NCBI GenBank assembly: GCA_964526475.1
Contig: CAZGKF010000009.1
Span: 15,875-79,874, forward strand
Direction of reading: 5' to 3'
From: CAYVTV01 sp964526475
GTDB lineage: Bacteria; Bacteroidota; Bacteroidia; Bacteroidales; GCA-2748055
Length of the DNA: 64,000 nt
Both the position numbers and the translations under genes were made by a program. Shown here one piece after another: positions 53,363-61,555 of the stretch. Each line of letters opens with the position of its first letter. Position 1 is the stretch's first letter. Under the pieces are notes generated by a model. The model ran no database searches, had not been told where the DNA came from, and saw only the letters and a list, made by a program, of their open reading frames with translations.

Positions 53363-53782
53363 ATGAATGGATTTCTCAATTATATGTTGCATTTTATATT
53401 TATTGCAACATTCAGTTTTCTTTATGTTGTTTCCATCATTATTTTAAAACCTTTCAGACTTCATCGCAAAAGGCCTGGTTCAACGATAAGCCTTAAACTG
53501 AGTTATCTTTTGTACCTCCTCGTTTTTCTTTTGATGGCTTACCTTGTATTATTCTATTCAAAACTGGAAGGAAATCTGGATGACATATCATTCGACAGCA
53601 GATATAATCTATATTACATAGCTGTAATCATTTCCTTTGTTGTTCCGAATGTTTCCATAATGTTCCGGAGAAAGATCAAAGCATTCCGTACAATCTACAA
53701 TTATGTATTTACAGCTATAAATATAATTATAACTTTTATACTCTTTTTTATTATCAACAGTACCCCCTGGCATTTCAGGTAA
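53363..53782 (+). CDS. Small membrane protein, unknown function
   Basis: 139 aa with four membrane segments (FIFIATFSFLYVVSIIILKP, LSYLLYLLVFLLMAYLVLFY, LYYIAVIISFVVPNVSIMF, YVFTAINIIITFILFFIINS). I recognise no family. Its last 82 bases overlap the end of the convergent 203-aa gene, which suggests that one of the two has an abnormal C-terminus. A purine-rich GGACCGGATGTAAT leader precedes the ATG. Confidence 0.55.
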   Translation: MNGFLNYMLHFIFIATFSFLYVVSIIILKPFRLHRKRPGSTISLKLSYLLYLLVFLLMAYLVLFYSKLEGNLDDISFDSRYNLYYIAVIISFVVPNVSIMFRRKIKAFRTIYNYVFTAINIIITFILFFIINSTPWHFR

Positions 53783-54306
53783 AACTCCGGCATGACATAC
53801 TTTTTTGCTGCAAGACATATTCTATTCTTACTTTTTTCTGCCATTGTATCAATAACCATTAAGTGTCCACCGAAATGATATGCGCCAAGTGTTTTTACAT
53901 AATGGTCTATCAATTTAGTTTTTGACTCAAACGAGACAAATCCTTCTCCACCTCTTTGAAATGAAACTTTACATGCATATGCAACAAGGTTTCCAGGAAC
54001 TCCCTCGTATAATTTATCCTTGCCAGGATTAAATGGAGCACTTTCAAGTAAAAACATATATACATGATCAGTCCTAACAGTATAGCTTATCAACCCTTGT
54101 CTAATGTCAGGGTTGTCAATTATTGTCAGTTTATATACTTCTCTGTCAGGTTGGTTAAACTCATGTTTCCAATTGAATAACCATCCTCTCGATTTTGTCA
54201 ATAAGGAAACTTCTGTTTGAAAACTATCTCCGCTTATCGTATTTAGTATCGAATCAGTCAGTTTATCAATCTCAAAATCAAGCTTGTATAAATCCTTTTT
54301 TGTCAT
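53701..54306 (-). CDS. Unknown protein with GNAT-like pattern, possibly altered C-terminus
   Basis: About 201 aa from ATG 54306. The family pattern EVYKLTIIDNPDIRQGLISY, VYMFLLESAPFNPGKDKLYE GVPGNLVAYACKVSFQRGGE, and GFVSFESKTKLIDHYVKTLG AYHFGGHLMVIDTMAEK is like a widespread group of uncharacterised GNAT-fold bacterial proteins (residues 70-180). Beyond DTMAEK the frame (SKNRICLAAKKYVMPEFYLK...) is unlike the rest and runs 82 bases into the convergent gene. A frameshift near 53840 is likely. Confidence 0.5.
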   Translation of the reverse strand: MTKKDLYKLDFEIDKLTDSILNTISGDSFQTEVSLLTKSRGWLFNWKHEFNQPDREVYKLTIIDNPDIRQGLISYTVRTDHVYMFLLESAPFNPGKDKLYEGVPGNLVAYACKVSFQRGGEGFVSFESKTKLIDHYVKTLGAYHFGGHLMVIDTMAEKSKNRICLAAKKYVMPEFYLKCQGVLLIIKKSIKVIIIFIAVNT

Positions 54307-54388
54307 ATACAAATAATTAAGGAATTATCTGTCTGTTGAGAGGCTTCCAACGTTAGGGGAGGGGACACAGGGGTGGGGCATGATTGCC

Positions 54389-55324
54389 CTAAGGGGTATA
54401 GTTATTGATAATATCCATCGATAATTTAATTTTCTCGTCCATGCTGAATTCTCCACGGATCCAATGTATTTTAACTCCGTCTCTTTCCATTCTCCTGAAC
54501 CATGTCATTTGTCTCTTTGCAAACTGGTGGATAGATGTGTTAAGTTTGTTAAACATATCATCATAGTTGATTTTCCCTGTAAGATACCAGGAAAGATATT
54601 TGTATTCCAGACCATAATATTCAAGTTGAGCAGGGGTAATGCCCGATTGCAGGAGCTTCTCAACTTCTTCTGTCATGCCATTTTTCAATCGCGAGATGAG
54701 TCTTTCTGTTATTCTTCTTCGTCTTTCTTCACGCTCAAAACGAATACCGAAAATTATTGGGTTAAAATCCGGAAAATCTGTTACAGTATCAGGATGACTC
54801 TTTTTATATGCTTCAATTTCAATTGCCCTTATTAATCTTTTCCTGCTTACTATGTCGGTGGTATTATGAAGATACCTGTAAGTAAGAAGGATGCGGGCTA
54901 ACTCTTCCATAGAATTTTTAGCGAGATCTTTTCTTATTTTATAGTTAAAAGGAACGTTAATAAGTTCATATTTTTTCAACACAGCCTCCAGATACATTCC
55001 ACTGCCGCCGCATAAAACAGGGATATTCCCTTTAGATAAAATAATTTTGTATGCTTTTAAAAAATCTTTCTGAAATTCGTGAACATTATACTCATCCCCG
55101 GGATCAGCTATATCTATAAGGTACACATTAATCTGTTCCCCATCAACATGATAGTCTGAATAATCCTTTCCTGTTCCGATATCCATTCCACGATATACCT
55201 GCCGTGAATCGGCACTGATGATCTCTCCTCCTGTTTTGCTTGCAAGCCTGGCTGCGAAAGCAGTTTTCCCCGCAGCAGTATGCCCCAGCACGGTTACTAA
55301 TTTATCTCGATTTGAATCAGGCAT
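54389..55324 (-). CDS. miaA: tRNA dimethylallyltransferase MiaA
   Basis: 311 aa. Adds dimethylallyl to A37 of tRNAs reading UNN codons. P-loop VTVLGHTAAGKTAFAARLA, unusual in having H and A where GPTASGKT is common. Substrate region GGEIISADSRQVYRGMDIGT GK (D-S-R-Q-V-Y), PVLCGGSGMYLEAVLKKYE, VSRKRLIRAIEIEAYKK (R-K-R-L-x-R-A-x-E), and the C-terminal FAKRQMTWFRRM. Full length. It is divergent from smpB, whose promoter lies in the 160-base gap. Confidence 0.93.
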   Translation of the reverse strand: MPDSNRDKLVTVLGHTAAGKTAFAARLASKTGGEIISADSRQVYRGMDIGTGKDYSDYHVDGEQINVYLIDIADPGDEYNVHEFQKDFLKAYKIILSKGNIPVLCGGSGMYLEAVLKKYELINVPFNYKIRKDLAKNSMEELARILLTYRYLHNTTDIVSRKRLIRAIEIEAYKKSHPDTVTDFPDFNPIIFGIRFEREERRRRITERLISRLKNGMTEEVEKLLQSGITPAQLEYYGLEYKYLSWYLTGKINYDDMFNKLNTSIHQFAKRQMTWFRRMERDGVKIHWIRGEFSMDEKIKLSMDIINNYTP

Positions 55325-55435
55325 ATTAAGAAACGAATTTTTTGAAAGTTAAAAAGGCTTAATAAGTTAACAAAATATTGCCGTGAAAATTTATGATATA
55401 TAAGTATGAAAGTTCCATTTTCTCTTTTTCCGGCA

Positions 55436-55467
55436 TTGCTCACTAAAAATTATTATTACTAACTTTG
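55436..55467 (+). promoter_or_regulatory. Bacteroidota-type promoter of smpB
   Basis: TTG (55436-55438, in CATTGC), 21 bases, then TAACTTTG (55460-55467), matching TAnnTTTG. The SmpB start at 55489 follows 21 bases later. Confidence 0.6.
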
Positions 55468-55488
55468 TGTTCCTGTAATTCCGATCCA

Positions 55489-55941
55489 ATGCAGAACAGA
55501 ATCAATATAAAGAATAAAAAGGCCTATCATGATTTTGAGATCATAGAGAAATTTTCTGCAGGTGTTATACTTGCTGGAACAGAAGTAAAATCTGTTCGTA
55601 TGGGGAAAGTAAGCCTGGCAGATGCTTATTGCCACTTTATTACAGGGGAGCTTTTTATCAGAAATATGCAGATAACTGAATATCCATGGGCTAGTTATGC
55701 AAATCATACCCCTGGGAGAGAGAGGAAACTGCTAATGAACAGACATGAACTGAAGCGACTTGGACGAAAAGTAAGGGAAACAGGACTTACCATTATTCCT
55801 CTCAGAGTATTCATTTCTGAAAAGGGATATGTGAAAATCGATATTGGGCTGGCAAAAGGAAAGAAACTTTACGATAAGAGAGAGACGATTAAATTAAAAG
55901 ATACTCAGAGACAGTTTGACAGAAAACAGAAGATTAAATAA
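55489..55941 (+). CDS. smpB: SsrA-binding protein SmpB
   Basis: 150 aa from ATG 55489; a TTG further upstream (55465) extends the frame but overlaps the promoter. SmpB delivers tmRNA to stalled ribosomes. Family pattern: NKKAYHDFEIIEKFSAGVIL AGTEVKSVRMGKVSLADAYC, ELFIRNMQITEYPW, PGRERKLLMNRHELKRLGRK and VKIDIGLAKGKKLYDKRETI KLKD. The usual KKxYDKR motif and basic tail (QRQFDRKQKIK) are present. The smpB stop is followed directly by the convergent gene that ends at 55942. Confidence 0.95.
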   Translation: MQNRINIKNKKAYHDFEIIEKFSAGVILAGTEVKSVRMGKVSLADAYCHFITGELFIRNMQITEYPWASYANHTPGRERKLLMNRHELKRLGRKVRETGLTIIPLRVFISEKGYVKIDIGLAKGKKLYDKRETIKLKDTQRQFDRKQKIK

Positions 55942-57306
55942 TTATTGCATAAAAAAGAAATTATTCAGTTCGTAAAGGTCTTCAACCTTAAGGTTGAGAC
56001 GGTAATCGAAATAATTATCTATGGCCTTTAATAATTCCTCAAACGAAATATAGCCGTCATTATCCATATCAAGATTTTTAAATTTTTCCGGTATTTCAGT
56101 TACAGCTTTTCTGACGTACTTTTTCCCTATGGTATTGAAATATTCTTTAACGTATTCCCGGTTCATTGCATCATCCCTTTCAGAAAGGAGTTTGAGGAAG
56201 CTTTCCTCTGAAATGCTTACTCCATTCTCATCAACCCAGTTAGCCTCAGGTGTATTGGGTTCCAGATCGAGATAATCGGGGACTCCATCTCCGTCTGAAT
56301 CAACAGGACAACCCAAAGTATCCACAACAGCTCCGAAAGGTGTTCCGGGACATTCATCAACCGGATCAAGCACAAAATCCCCGTCTTCATCATCAAACAT
56401 TACATCATCGACTTCAAGTTCCATGAAGAGCCGCTCAATGATTTTTTCTTTTGGCTGGGAAAACAGGTCAAGGTGAATCGTGAAATAATTGAAGGAAAAC
56501 ATGTCATTTCTACTATTTCCTTTAATTGAAGTCCCTTTTGAGCTTACATTATCAATATAATCTGACAATGTAAAATGCAATGAAGTTCCAAGCCTGCATG
56601 AAACTCTGTCGGTAATTTGGAAGTCAATACCGGCATCTAAAGGAAAGGTAAAAGCATTCTTCCCATAATTCCCATAATTAACATCAATGTCGCGTTCCCA
56701 TTTTCTAAGATCTGTTTCATACACATAATCCCTGAAAATTATTTCACTGGGCTGAACAGTCCCTAGAGATTCAGGAATATCTCTGATAGTACCATCCGAC
56801 CAGTAGTTATAAAAATTCCCTTCACTGTCAAACAGATCACCTTTCGGAGTGAACTGAAGAGTACTTATTCCGGCAGAAATAAAGGGTCTTATCCATCTTT
56901 TTTTCCTGATAAAATGATCAAATGAATATTCAGCATTTATTCCAATATTAACAATATCTGTTTTAAAGTTCAGATTATTCGAAAGATCGTTAACTGATCT
57001 TAGGTTACCGGATAAAGATCCGTAGATAAGAAAAAAATTTGTCTTGAGGTATCTTCCCGGGTCAACATAAGCTGAGACATTGAATTTAAAGGCATTATCC
57101 CCAATCAGGGGAATAAAATGATTATTACTGACGTCGCCATGGAAATTAAGCACTCCTCTTCCAAATCCAATAACCGGTTTGTATAAAGGATCTTCTACAA
57201 GAACCTTTTCTTGTAAAAGCTCCTCATAAGGATCCTTCTGGGCAAAGGAAGAAAATGTCAGTAGCAGTAAACCCGATATCAAAAGGAAAATCCTTTGCAT
57301 TGTCAT
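55942..57306 (-). CDS. Outer-membrane beta-barrel protein with TSP3 calcium repeats and an EF-hand
   Basis: 454 aa. Signal peptide (FLLISGLLLLTFSSFAQ). Residues 45-290 are barrel-like (GFGRGVLNFHGDVSNNHFIP; FFLIYGSLSGNLRSVND; IGINAEYSFDHFIRKKRWIR; GTSLHFTLSDY). Calcium-binding thrombospondin type-3 repeats follow (about 305-350: DEDGDFVLDPVDECPGTP, DSDGDGVPDYLDLEPNTP). An EF-hand DMDNDGYISFEELLKAI follows (about 415-431). TSP3 domains often link an OmpA-like barrel to the periplasm, but the usual OmpA C-terminal peptidoglycan domain is not seen here. It lies 29 bases downstream of the SPOR-like gene on the same strand. Confidence 0.78.
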   Translation of the reverse strand: MTMQRIFLLISGLLLLTFSSFAQKDPYEELLQEKVLVEDPLYKPVIGFGRGVLNFHGDVSNNHFIPLIGDNAFKFNVSAYVDPGRYLKTNFFLIYGSLSGNLRSVNDLSNNLNFKTDIVNIGINAEYSFDHFIRKKRWIRPFISAGISTLQFTPKGDLFDSEGNFYNYWSDGTIRDIPESLGTVQPSEIIFRDYVYETDLRKWERDIDVNYGNYGKNAFTFPLDAGIDFQITDRVSCRLGTSLHFTLSDYIDNVSSKGTSIKGNSRNDMFSFNYFTIHLDLFSQPKEKIIERLFMELEVDDVMFDDEDGDFVLDPVDECPGTPFGAVVDTLGCPVDSDGDGVPDYLDLEPNTPEANWVDENGVSISEESFLKLLSERDDAMNREYVKEYFNTIGKKYVRKAVTEIPEKFKNLDMDNDGYISFEELLKAIDNYFDYRLNLKVEDLYELNNFFFMQ

Positions 57307-57335
57307 TTATTACAGTTTGACGGATGGGATCCCTG

Positions 57336-58670
57336 TTAGCGGTACCATCTTTGATTTGAGATCATGAGAGCTTCCTGAACTGTAATTCGTTTTCCGTTAT
57401 GGTAGGCTGCAACAAAGGCATCGTTTATTGGTGTATTATTCCAGATCATGATTCTTTGGTCCCTTGCATCACGATATTCCTTAAACGATCCTACGGTGTA
57501 TTTACGCCATCCTTCATGAAATTCAAATTTCACATTATCTTTAACGGCCAAACGGTTAAAGTACCTTGTGATGTTAACTGGTTTGTGTCCTGCTGCAAGT
57601 TGTACCCTGTAATATATGCCGTCTTCGGAACTCAGAAGAAAATTTTTCTCACCGCTGGAAACGGAAGGTTTAACAGCATCCTTTTTTTCTTCCTGAACAA
57701 CAGGAGGTTTTTTCTCTTCCGTTTTAACTGGCTCAGGTTTTTCTACTTCTTCTATAACCGTAACATCCGCCAATTTACTCTCAATATCTTTTACCTCTGC
57801 AATATCAGGTTTTTTTTCAAGAATTTCAACAGTTCTTGTCTGATTTCCATTTATATATGAAAAAAAGCCTGTTATATTCAGGTCAGAAATAGTTTTTCCT
57901 CTTTCAGGGAAGAGTTTGTATTTTATTGTAAAATCTTGTTCTTCAGGAAGATTCATCCAAAGGATTCTGGCAATCCTGTTTTCAAAACTAAAGATACCTT
58001 TTTTGGAATCCATCTCACTTGCAATAAAGCCTTCCGGAATTTTTTCTTCAATCTTAGCAAATTTATCAAGATTGCCTTTATTAAGGTGAAGCTCAACAAT
58101 TATTTCACGTGGACTATTCTGGATGGGAGTTCTCCTTGTGCATTGTATATCATCAGCTTTCTTCACTTCTTCAATATTTGTGAGCACATGTTCCTGAAAA
58201 TCATTTATATCAATTTGAAGGGATTCAGCTATGTTTGGATTTGGGATGATAGTAATAACATTTTGTCCTTTAATCTGAATATTTCTACGTTCGTTCCCAT
58301 CGATATATGAGAACTCAGCATTTGCAGTAAATTTTCCTTTAAGTCTTTCATCAACCTTAATTTTATAAACAGCTGTAACAGTTTTATCCTGGGGTAATTT
58401 AAGCCAGATTAGTCTTATACGCTGGTTTTCAAATGTAAAATCCGCATTAGCGGTTGATACCCTGACAGCAGTGAGTCCAAAGGGAAGATCCTGCTGAAAA
58501 CGGGAAAAACTTTCGAGAGTACCCTTTGAAATAGTAACATTGACGGAAAATTCTTCTCCTGCTCTAACTTCCATAGGTGTATCCATTATAATCGATACCT
58601 CTTGTTTAATGGACAGCGAGAGGAAAAATACTCCGATAAGATTAATAAGTACTATAAAAATCTTAATCAT
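57336..58670 (-). CDS. Secreted protein with duplicated beta domain and SPOR-like C-terminus
   Basis: 444 aa with an N-terminal signal (IKIFIVLINLIGVFFLSLSI). Two homologous units about 110-120 residues long share 'F.FEN..IR.LW..LP....F...YK': VSTANADFTFENQRIRLIWL KLPQDKTVTAVYKI and MDSKKGIFSFENRIARILWM NLPEEQDFTIKYKL. Each is followed by FSYIDGNERR or FSYINGNQTR. A Lys/Glu/Pro-rich linker (about 320-355) leads to a SPOR-like C-terminus: YYRVQLAAGHKPVNITRYFN, RKYTVGSFKEYRDARDQRIM, DAFVAAYHNGKRI. That ending also occurs in the gene at 46695-48704. Likely co-transcribed with the beta-barrel gene downstream; both may act at the cell surface. Confidence 0.75.
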   Translation of the reverse strand: MIKIFIVLINLIGVFFLSLSIKQEVSIIMDTPMEVRAGEEFSVNVTISKGTLESFSRFQQDLPFGLTAVRVSTANADFTFENQRIRLIWLKLPQDKTVTAVYKIKVDERLKGKFTANAEFSYIDGNERRNIQIKGQNVITIIPNPNIAESLQIDINDFQEHVLTNIEEVKKADDIQCTRRTPIQNSPREIIVELHLNKGNLDKFAKIEEKIPEGFIASEMDSKKGIFSFENRIARILWMNLPEEQDFTIKYKLFPERGKTISDLNITGFFSYINGNQTRTVEILEKKPDIAEVKDIESKLADVTVIEEVEKPEPVKTEEKKPPVVQEEKKDAVKPSVSSGEKNFLLSSEDGIYYRVQLAAGHKPVNITRYFNRLAVKDNVKFEFHEGWRKYTVGSFKEYRDARDQRIMIWNNTPINDAFVAAYHNGKRITVQEALMISNQRWYR

Positions 58671-58943
58671 AAGGCAGTCAATATTCTGTATGCAAATAAA
58701 ACCTTATTAAATGAAAAAAGAACAGATTATTTCCTTAAAATATGAACAAATACATGGTATTATTAACACCGGTTTACCCCGGATATATTTTCTCCTACAT
58801 ATTATTTTCATTAACTAAATGTACCTGATATTTGAATAGATAATTTATGATTCGTATTTTTGCATATACATTTATTTTGTTCGGCGATAGGCATTCTAGG
58901 ATAAGATAGAAGAAAAAAATGTAGCAGGACGACCTTAAAAAAA

Positions 58944-58958
58944 ATAAGATTGTCTTAT
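58944..58958. promoter_or_regulatory. Palindrome upstream of the PemK-type TA operon
   Basis: ATAAGA-TTG-TCTTAT, a perfect 6-bp inverted repeat, 20 bases before the antitoxin start. Position and symmetry fit an autoregulatory operator of a toxin-antitoxin pair. Confidence 0.4.
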
Positions 58959-58978
58959 GGTTCTTAAAATGTAGAATT

Positions 58979-59206
58979 ATGAAAGTAGCAAATTTAAACA
59001 TAAACTTACCGCTTAATTTCAATCAGGTTGTTGAACTTGTAAGGCAATTACCTTATAAAGAAAAACTTAAATTAAGCGAAGTATTGAAAAAAGAGACAAA
59101 GCAAAAAAGGGAAAATGATAACATATTGACCCATTTTGCAAGTGAAAAAGTATTGGCCAAAGACTGGCTGTTACCTGAAGAAGATGAAGCATGGAAAGAT
59201 TTGTAA
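58979..59206 (+). CDS. Antitoxin of a PemK-type TA pair
   Basis: 75 aa. Helical N-terminus NFNQVVELVRQLPYKEKLKL SEVLKKE, then an acidic tail DWLLPEEDEAWKDL typical of short antitoxins that wrap a toxin. No obvious HTH or ribbon-helix-helix. Its end overlaps the PemK-type gene by 16 bases (translational coupling), the main reason for the antitoxin call. Similar proteins pair with PemK/MazF-like toxins in Bacteroidota. Confidence 0.75.
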   Translation: MKVANLNINLPLNFNQVVELVRQLPYKEKLKLSEVLKKETKQKRENDNILTHFASEKVLAKDWLLPEEDEAWKDL

Positions 59207-59523
59207 AAGGTGATATTGTTGTACTCCCGTTCCCGTATTCCGATTTGTCAAGCTCTAAGAAAAGGCCAGCAATGGTTCTGGCTGACTTGAAGGGTGATGA
59301 TATTATACTTTGCCAGATTACCAGCCAGTTTGTTAAAGATAATTATGCCATTGCCCTTGACAACTCTGATTTTAAAAAAGGTTCCCTGAATAAACCCAGT
59401 AACATTAGGCCGAACAGGTTGTTTACTGCCGAAAAAAGCATCATAACCCGTAAAATTGGAACAGTAAAACCCGAAGTATTTGAAAAAGTTGCCAATAAAC
59501 TTTTTGAGATTATAAAGCATTAA
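59191..59523 (+). CDS. PemK/MazF-family toxin
   Basis: 110 aa, a typical length for an mRNA interferase. VKGDIVVLPFPYSDLSSSKK RPAMVLADLKGDDIILCQIT carries the family's 'G-D-I/V-V-x-x-x-F-P-F/Y-S/T-D..SSKKRPA.VL' motif and a Q-I-T-S core. KGSLNKPSNIRPNRLFTAEK contains the R-P-x-x-L/R region that helps bind RNA. It overlaps the antitoxin by 16 bases and is followed by a terminator. Confidence 0.88.
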   Translation: MERFVKGDIVVLPFPYSDLSSSKKRPAMVLADLKGDDIILCQITSQFVKDNYAIALDNSDFKKGSLNKPSNIRPNRLFTAEKSIITRKIGTVKPEVFEKVANKLFEIIKH

Positions 59524-59547
59524 AAAAGCCCGATTGCTCGGGCTTTT
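59522..59547 (+). terminator. Rho-independent terminator after the PemK-type pair
   Basis: AAGCCCGA-TTGC-TCGGGCTT hairpin with A-rich 5' side and TTTT at the 3' side, starting at the toxin's stop codon. Confidence 0.85.
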
Positions 59548-59713
59548 CTGTCTTGTTTTCTATTTCTTTTTTCTTTTCCTTATAAAAACACAATAGGTAC
59601 AACTATTAATAAAACAATGATTATCAACATTGCGTAAGCTCTAACTGTCTTAACCCCCCAAATAGCTGGACAGAATTTGAAAAACAAATTAGGTCTAATT
59701 AAATTTGGGAACT

Positions 59714-60025
59714 ATGACAACAGAAAGAAGAAAATTTACACCTGAAGAACGATTATCGATTCTTCAAGAAGGAGAAGTAGAAGGACAAGCTTCAACAATC
59801 AGAAAGTATCACCTTGCACCATCCTGGTATGCCAGATGGAAGCATAAATATCTCCAGGAAGGAATCCATGGCTTAAAGGACAAACACAAGAAAGTAGATC
59901 CTGAGCTCCGGGAGTTGGAAGTGGAGAATGAACGGCTAAAAAGGATTATTGCTAAACAAGCTTTAGAGATCGAAGTAAAATCCGAGCTTTTAAAAAAAAC
60001 TCCTATCGGACCGAAGAAAAGATGA
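59714..60025 (+). mobile_element. IS3-family OrfA (orfB missing)
   Basis: 103 aa from ATG 59714. The N-terminal helix-turn-helix RRKFTPEERLSILQEGEVEG QASTIRKYHLAPSWYARWKH is followed by the leucine-zipper-like tail ELRELEVENERLKRIIAKQA LEIEVKSELLKK, as in IS3/IS911 OrfA. In complete elements an overlapping orfB with the DDE domain follows; here the sequence continues as an RHS fragment in the opposite sense. It is therefore a truncated IS that cannot transpose unaided. Confidence 0.85.
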
Positions 60026-60028
60026 GCG

Positions 60029-60474
60029 GAATAGGTATTCCACAACTTACCCTGCCCACCCTGATCATCTGTAACAAATATAGCACATAATCCGGATGGG
60101 GAGGAAATATTATGATAGTTTTTTACGATACTGTTTTCATTTATTTTCTCGTTATCCCCGAAATAATGCTTGGTGCGCAGCACCTGGCCGGAGTCTTTGT
60201 ATATCGACTTGAGTCGCAGGTCGTTCATACCATAGAATATCTCATACGAGAGTATTCGGCCTCCCTCAAGGGTGTCGGTGATGGAAGATACTTTGTTGAA
60301 GGTTGTATATTTAATTTCCTGTGGACCTTGCTTCCACCCTGGCCCAGGTTGGTTTACGGAGGTAAGGGCATGGGGGCAGGCACTGTTCTCCCCATAGGCA
60401 AATCCGCTGACTGTTCTTGTGATGGAGGGGATATTCCAGATCCCGCTGTTGTCATAGTAGCCCCCCACAAACAT
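60029..60474 (-). pseudogene. RHS/YD-repeat protein fragment
   Basis: A 150-codon stretch reads YYDNSGIWNIPSITRTVSGF, SITDTLEGGRILSYEIFYGM, NDLRLKSIYKDSGQVLRTKH, and SSPSGLCAIFVTDDQGGQGK. This is the segment just before the core end of an RHS protein (YD-type 'Y.....R.....' units; 'GL.AIFV...GG.G.L.Y..TD.LGS'). It is missing the flanking parts, and its 3' side is cut by the IS3 orfA. The matching piece is just what is lacking between the two RHS parts at 62677-63240 and 61556-62680. Confidence 0.75.
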
Positions 60475-60589
60475 TTATTTGACTTTTTTAATTCATTTTT
60501 GAACAGTATCTTTGTTTTTAATGAATAATTAAGGAACAACAATGGAGATTTTTGGGATACTATCTTACACATCTAAAATTTAAACGATT

Positions 60590-60820
60590 ATGAACTTACA
60601 ATATATATCAGACAGCAAAGGGCAAACAACTGGCGTATTCATCCCGATAAATGAATGGAACGACCTTAAAAACAAATACAAGGATATTGAAAGGGAAGAT
60701 ATCGACATTCCGGAATGGCACAAAGATTTGGTAAGGCAACGCCTTGATGATTACAAGAAAAATCCTGGTTCTGCTATGGATTTTGATTCTGCTATGGACG
60801 ATATCGAAAAAGAACTGTAA
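60590..60820 (+). CDS. Antitoxin paired with a ParE-type toxin
   Basis: 76 aa. Begins MNLQYISDSKGQTTGVFIPI NEW and ends in an acidic helix HKDLVRQRLDDYKKNPGSAM DFDSAMDDIEKEL, as expected of an antitoxin with a toxin-binding tail. A nearly identical N-terminus occurs in the fragment at 63471-63545. Its stop overlaps the toxin start by one base (TAATG). Confidence 0.85.
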   Translation: MNLQYISDSKGQTTGVFIPINEWNDLKNKYKDIEREDIDIPEWHKDLVRQRLDDYKKNPGSAMDFDSAMDDIEKEL

Positions 60821-61116
60821 TGTATAAAGCCATAATCCTACCTCTTGCAAAAGAAGATATCCGGGAAGCTGCCAAGTGGTACAATAAACGACAGATTGGA
60901 CTTGGCAAAAGATTTACTGCAGAAGTCCGTGAAAAAGAACATTTTATCAGGCAAAACCCTAAAGCTTCAAATATCCGTTATAAAAACGTAAGAACTACAG
61001 TTTTAAACGTGTTCCCGTTTATGGTTCACTTTATAGTTGACGAAAAAAACAAAACCATAATCATTTCGGCCGTATTGCATACAAGTAGAGGCCCTGGGTT
61101 ATGGATGAACAGATAA
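60820..61116 (+). CDS. RelE/ParE-family toxin
   Basis: 98 aa. Family pattern YKAIILPLAKEDIREAAKWY NKRQIGLGKRFTAEVREKEH FIRQNPKASNIRYKNVRTTV, then LNVFPFMVHFIVDEKNKTII ISAVLHTSRGP. The 'A..D..EA..WY..R...LG..F' helix and 'R....FPF.V.Y..D......I.A..H..R.P' strands are those of ParE-type toxins. Depending on subtype the target is gyrase (ParE) or mRNA (RelE). Coupled to the antitoxin by a one-base stop/start overlap. Confidence 0.9.
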   Translation: MYKAIILPLAKEDIREAAKWYNKRQIGLGKRFTAEVREKEHFIRQNPKASNIRYKNVRTTVLNVFPFMVHFIVDEKNKTIIISAVLHTSRGPGLWMNR

Positions 61117-61146
61117 AGAAAAAGCCCGGACTTGCCGGGCTTTTTC
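61117..61146. terminator. Bidirectional terminator between the ParE-type pair and the immunity-like gene
   Basis: AAAGCCCGG-ACTTG-CCGGGCTTT with AAGAAAA on one side and TTTTCT on the other. The strong stem could stop transcription from both convergent units. Confidence 0.85.
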
Positions 61147-61149
61147 TAG

Positions 61150-61545
61150 TTATAATTTTCCTTGATTTTGCAACATTTTAAGTATCCATCCAAGGTTAAA
61201 TAATAAGAAAGCTATTAAAGGGAATAATATAGCACCAAGCCTTTTTCTTCCTGTTAATTCTTGCTCATACTTTTTCAGAATAACCTTATACTTTCCTTTA
61301 TTGACTAATAACAAGTAAAACCAAATTATTAGAAAAAAGAATAGGAAAATAGATACATACTTGAAAATATTCATATTCAGCACTCCTTGAGGTATAAATA
61401 GAATACCCAAAAAGAATATGCTGAAATAGTACAACATAAAAGTAAATGCGATAATAAGCATAGAACTAAATGGGGCAACATCACGGTTTCCTACTCTGAC
61501 TTGAAAACTATAATACTTAAAGTACAAATATTCTAAAAATTTCAT
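61150..61545 (-). CDS. Small membrane protein, candidate immunity protein of the RHS locus
   Basis: 131 aa with three membrane segments (MLIIAFTFMLYYFSIFFLGI, YVSIFLFFFLIIWFYLLLV, GAILFPLIAFLLFNLGWIL). It starts 10 bases after the end of the extended RHS frame (61556) on the same strand, exactly where immunity genes lie. The toxin tail is Gly-rich and hydrophobic, so a membrane-located partner is plausible. I recognise no named family. Ends at the shared terminator. Confidence 0.6.
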   Translation of the reverse strand: MKFLEYLYFKYYSFQVRVGNRDVAPFSSMLIIAFTFMLYYFSIFFLGILFIPQGVLNMNIFKYVSIFLFFFLIIWFYLLLVNKGKYKVILKKYEQELTGRKRLGAILFPLIAFLLFNLGWILKMLQNQGKL

Positions 61546-61555
61546 TTTTTACGGT

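Noticed and set aside
59248..59520. 90-codon frame antisense to the PemK-type toxin
   Set aside because: The plus-strand frame has the family motif and coupling to the antitoxin.
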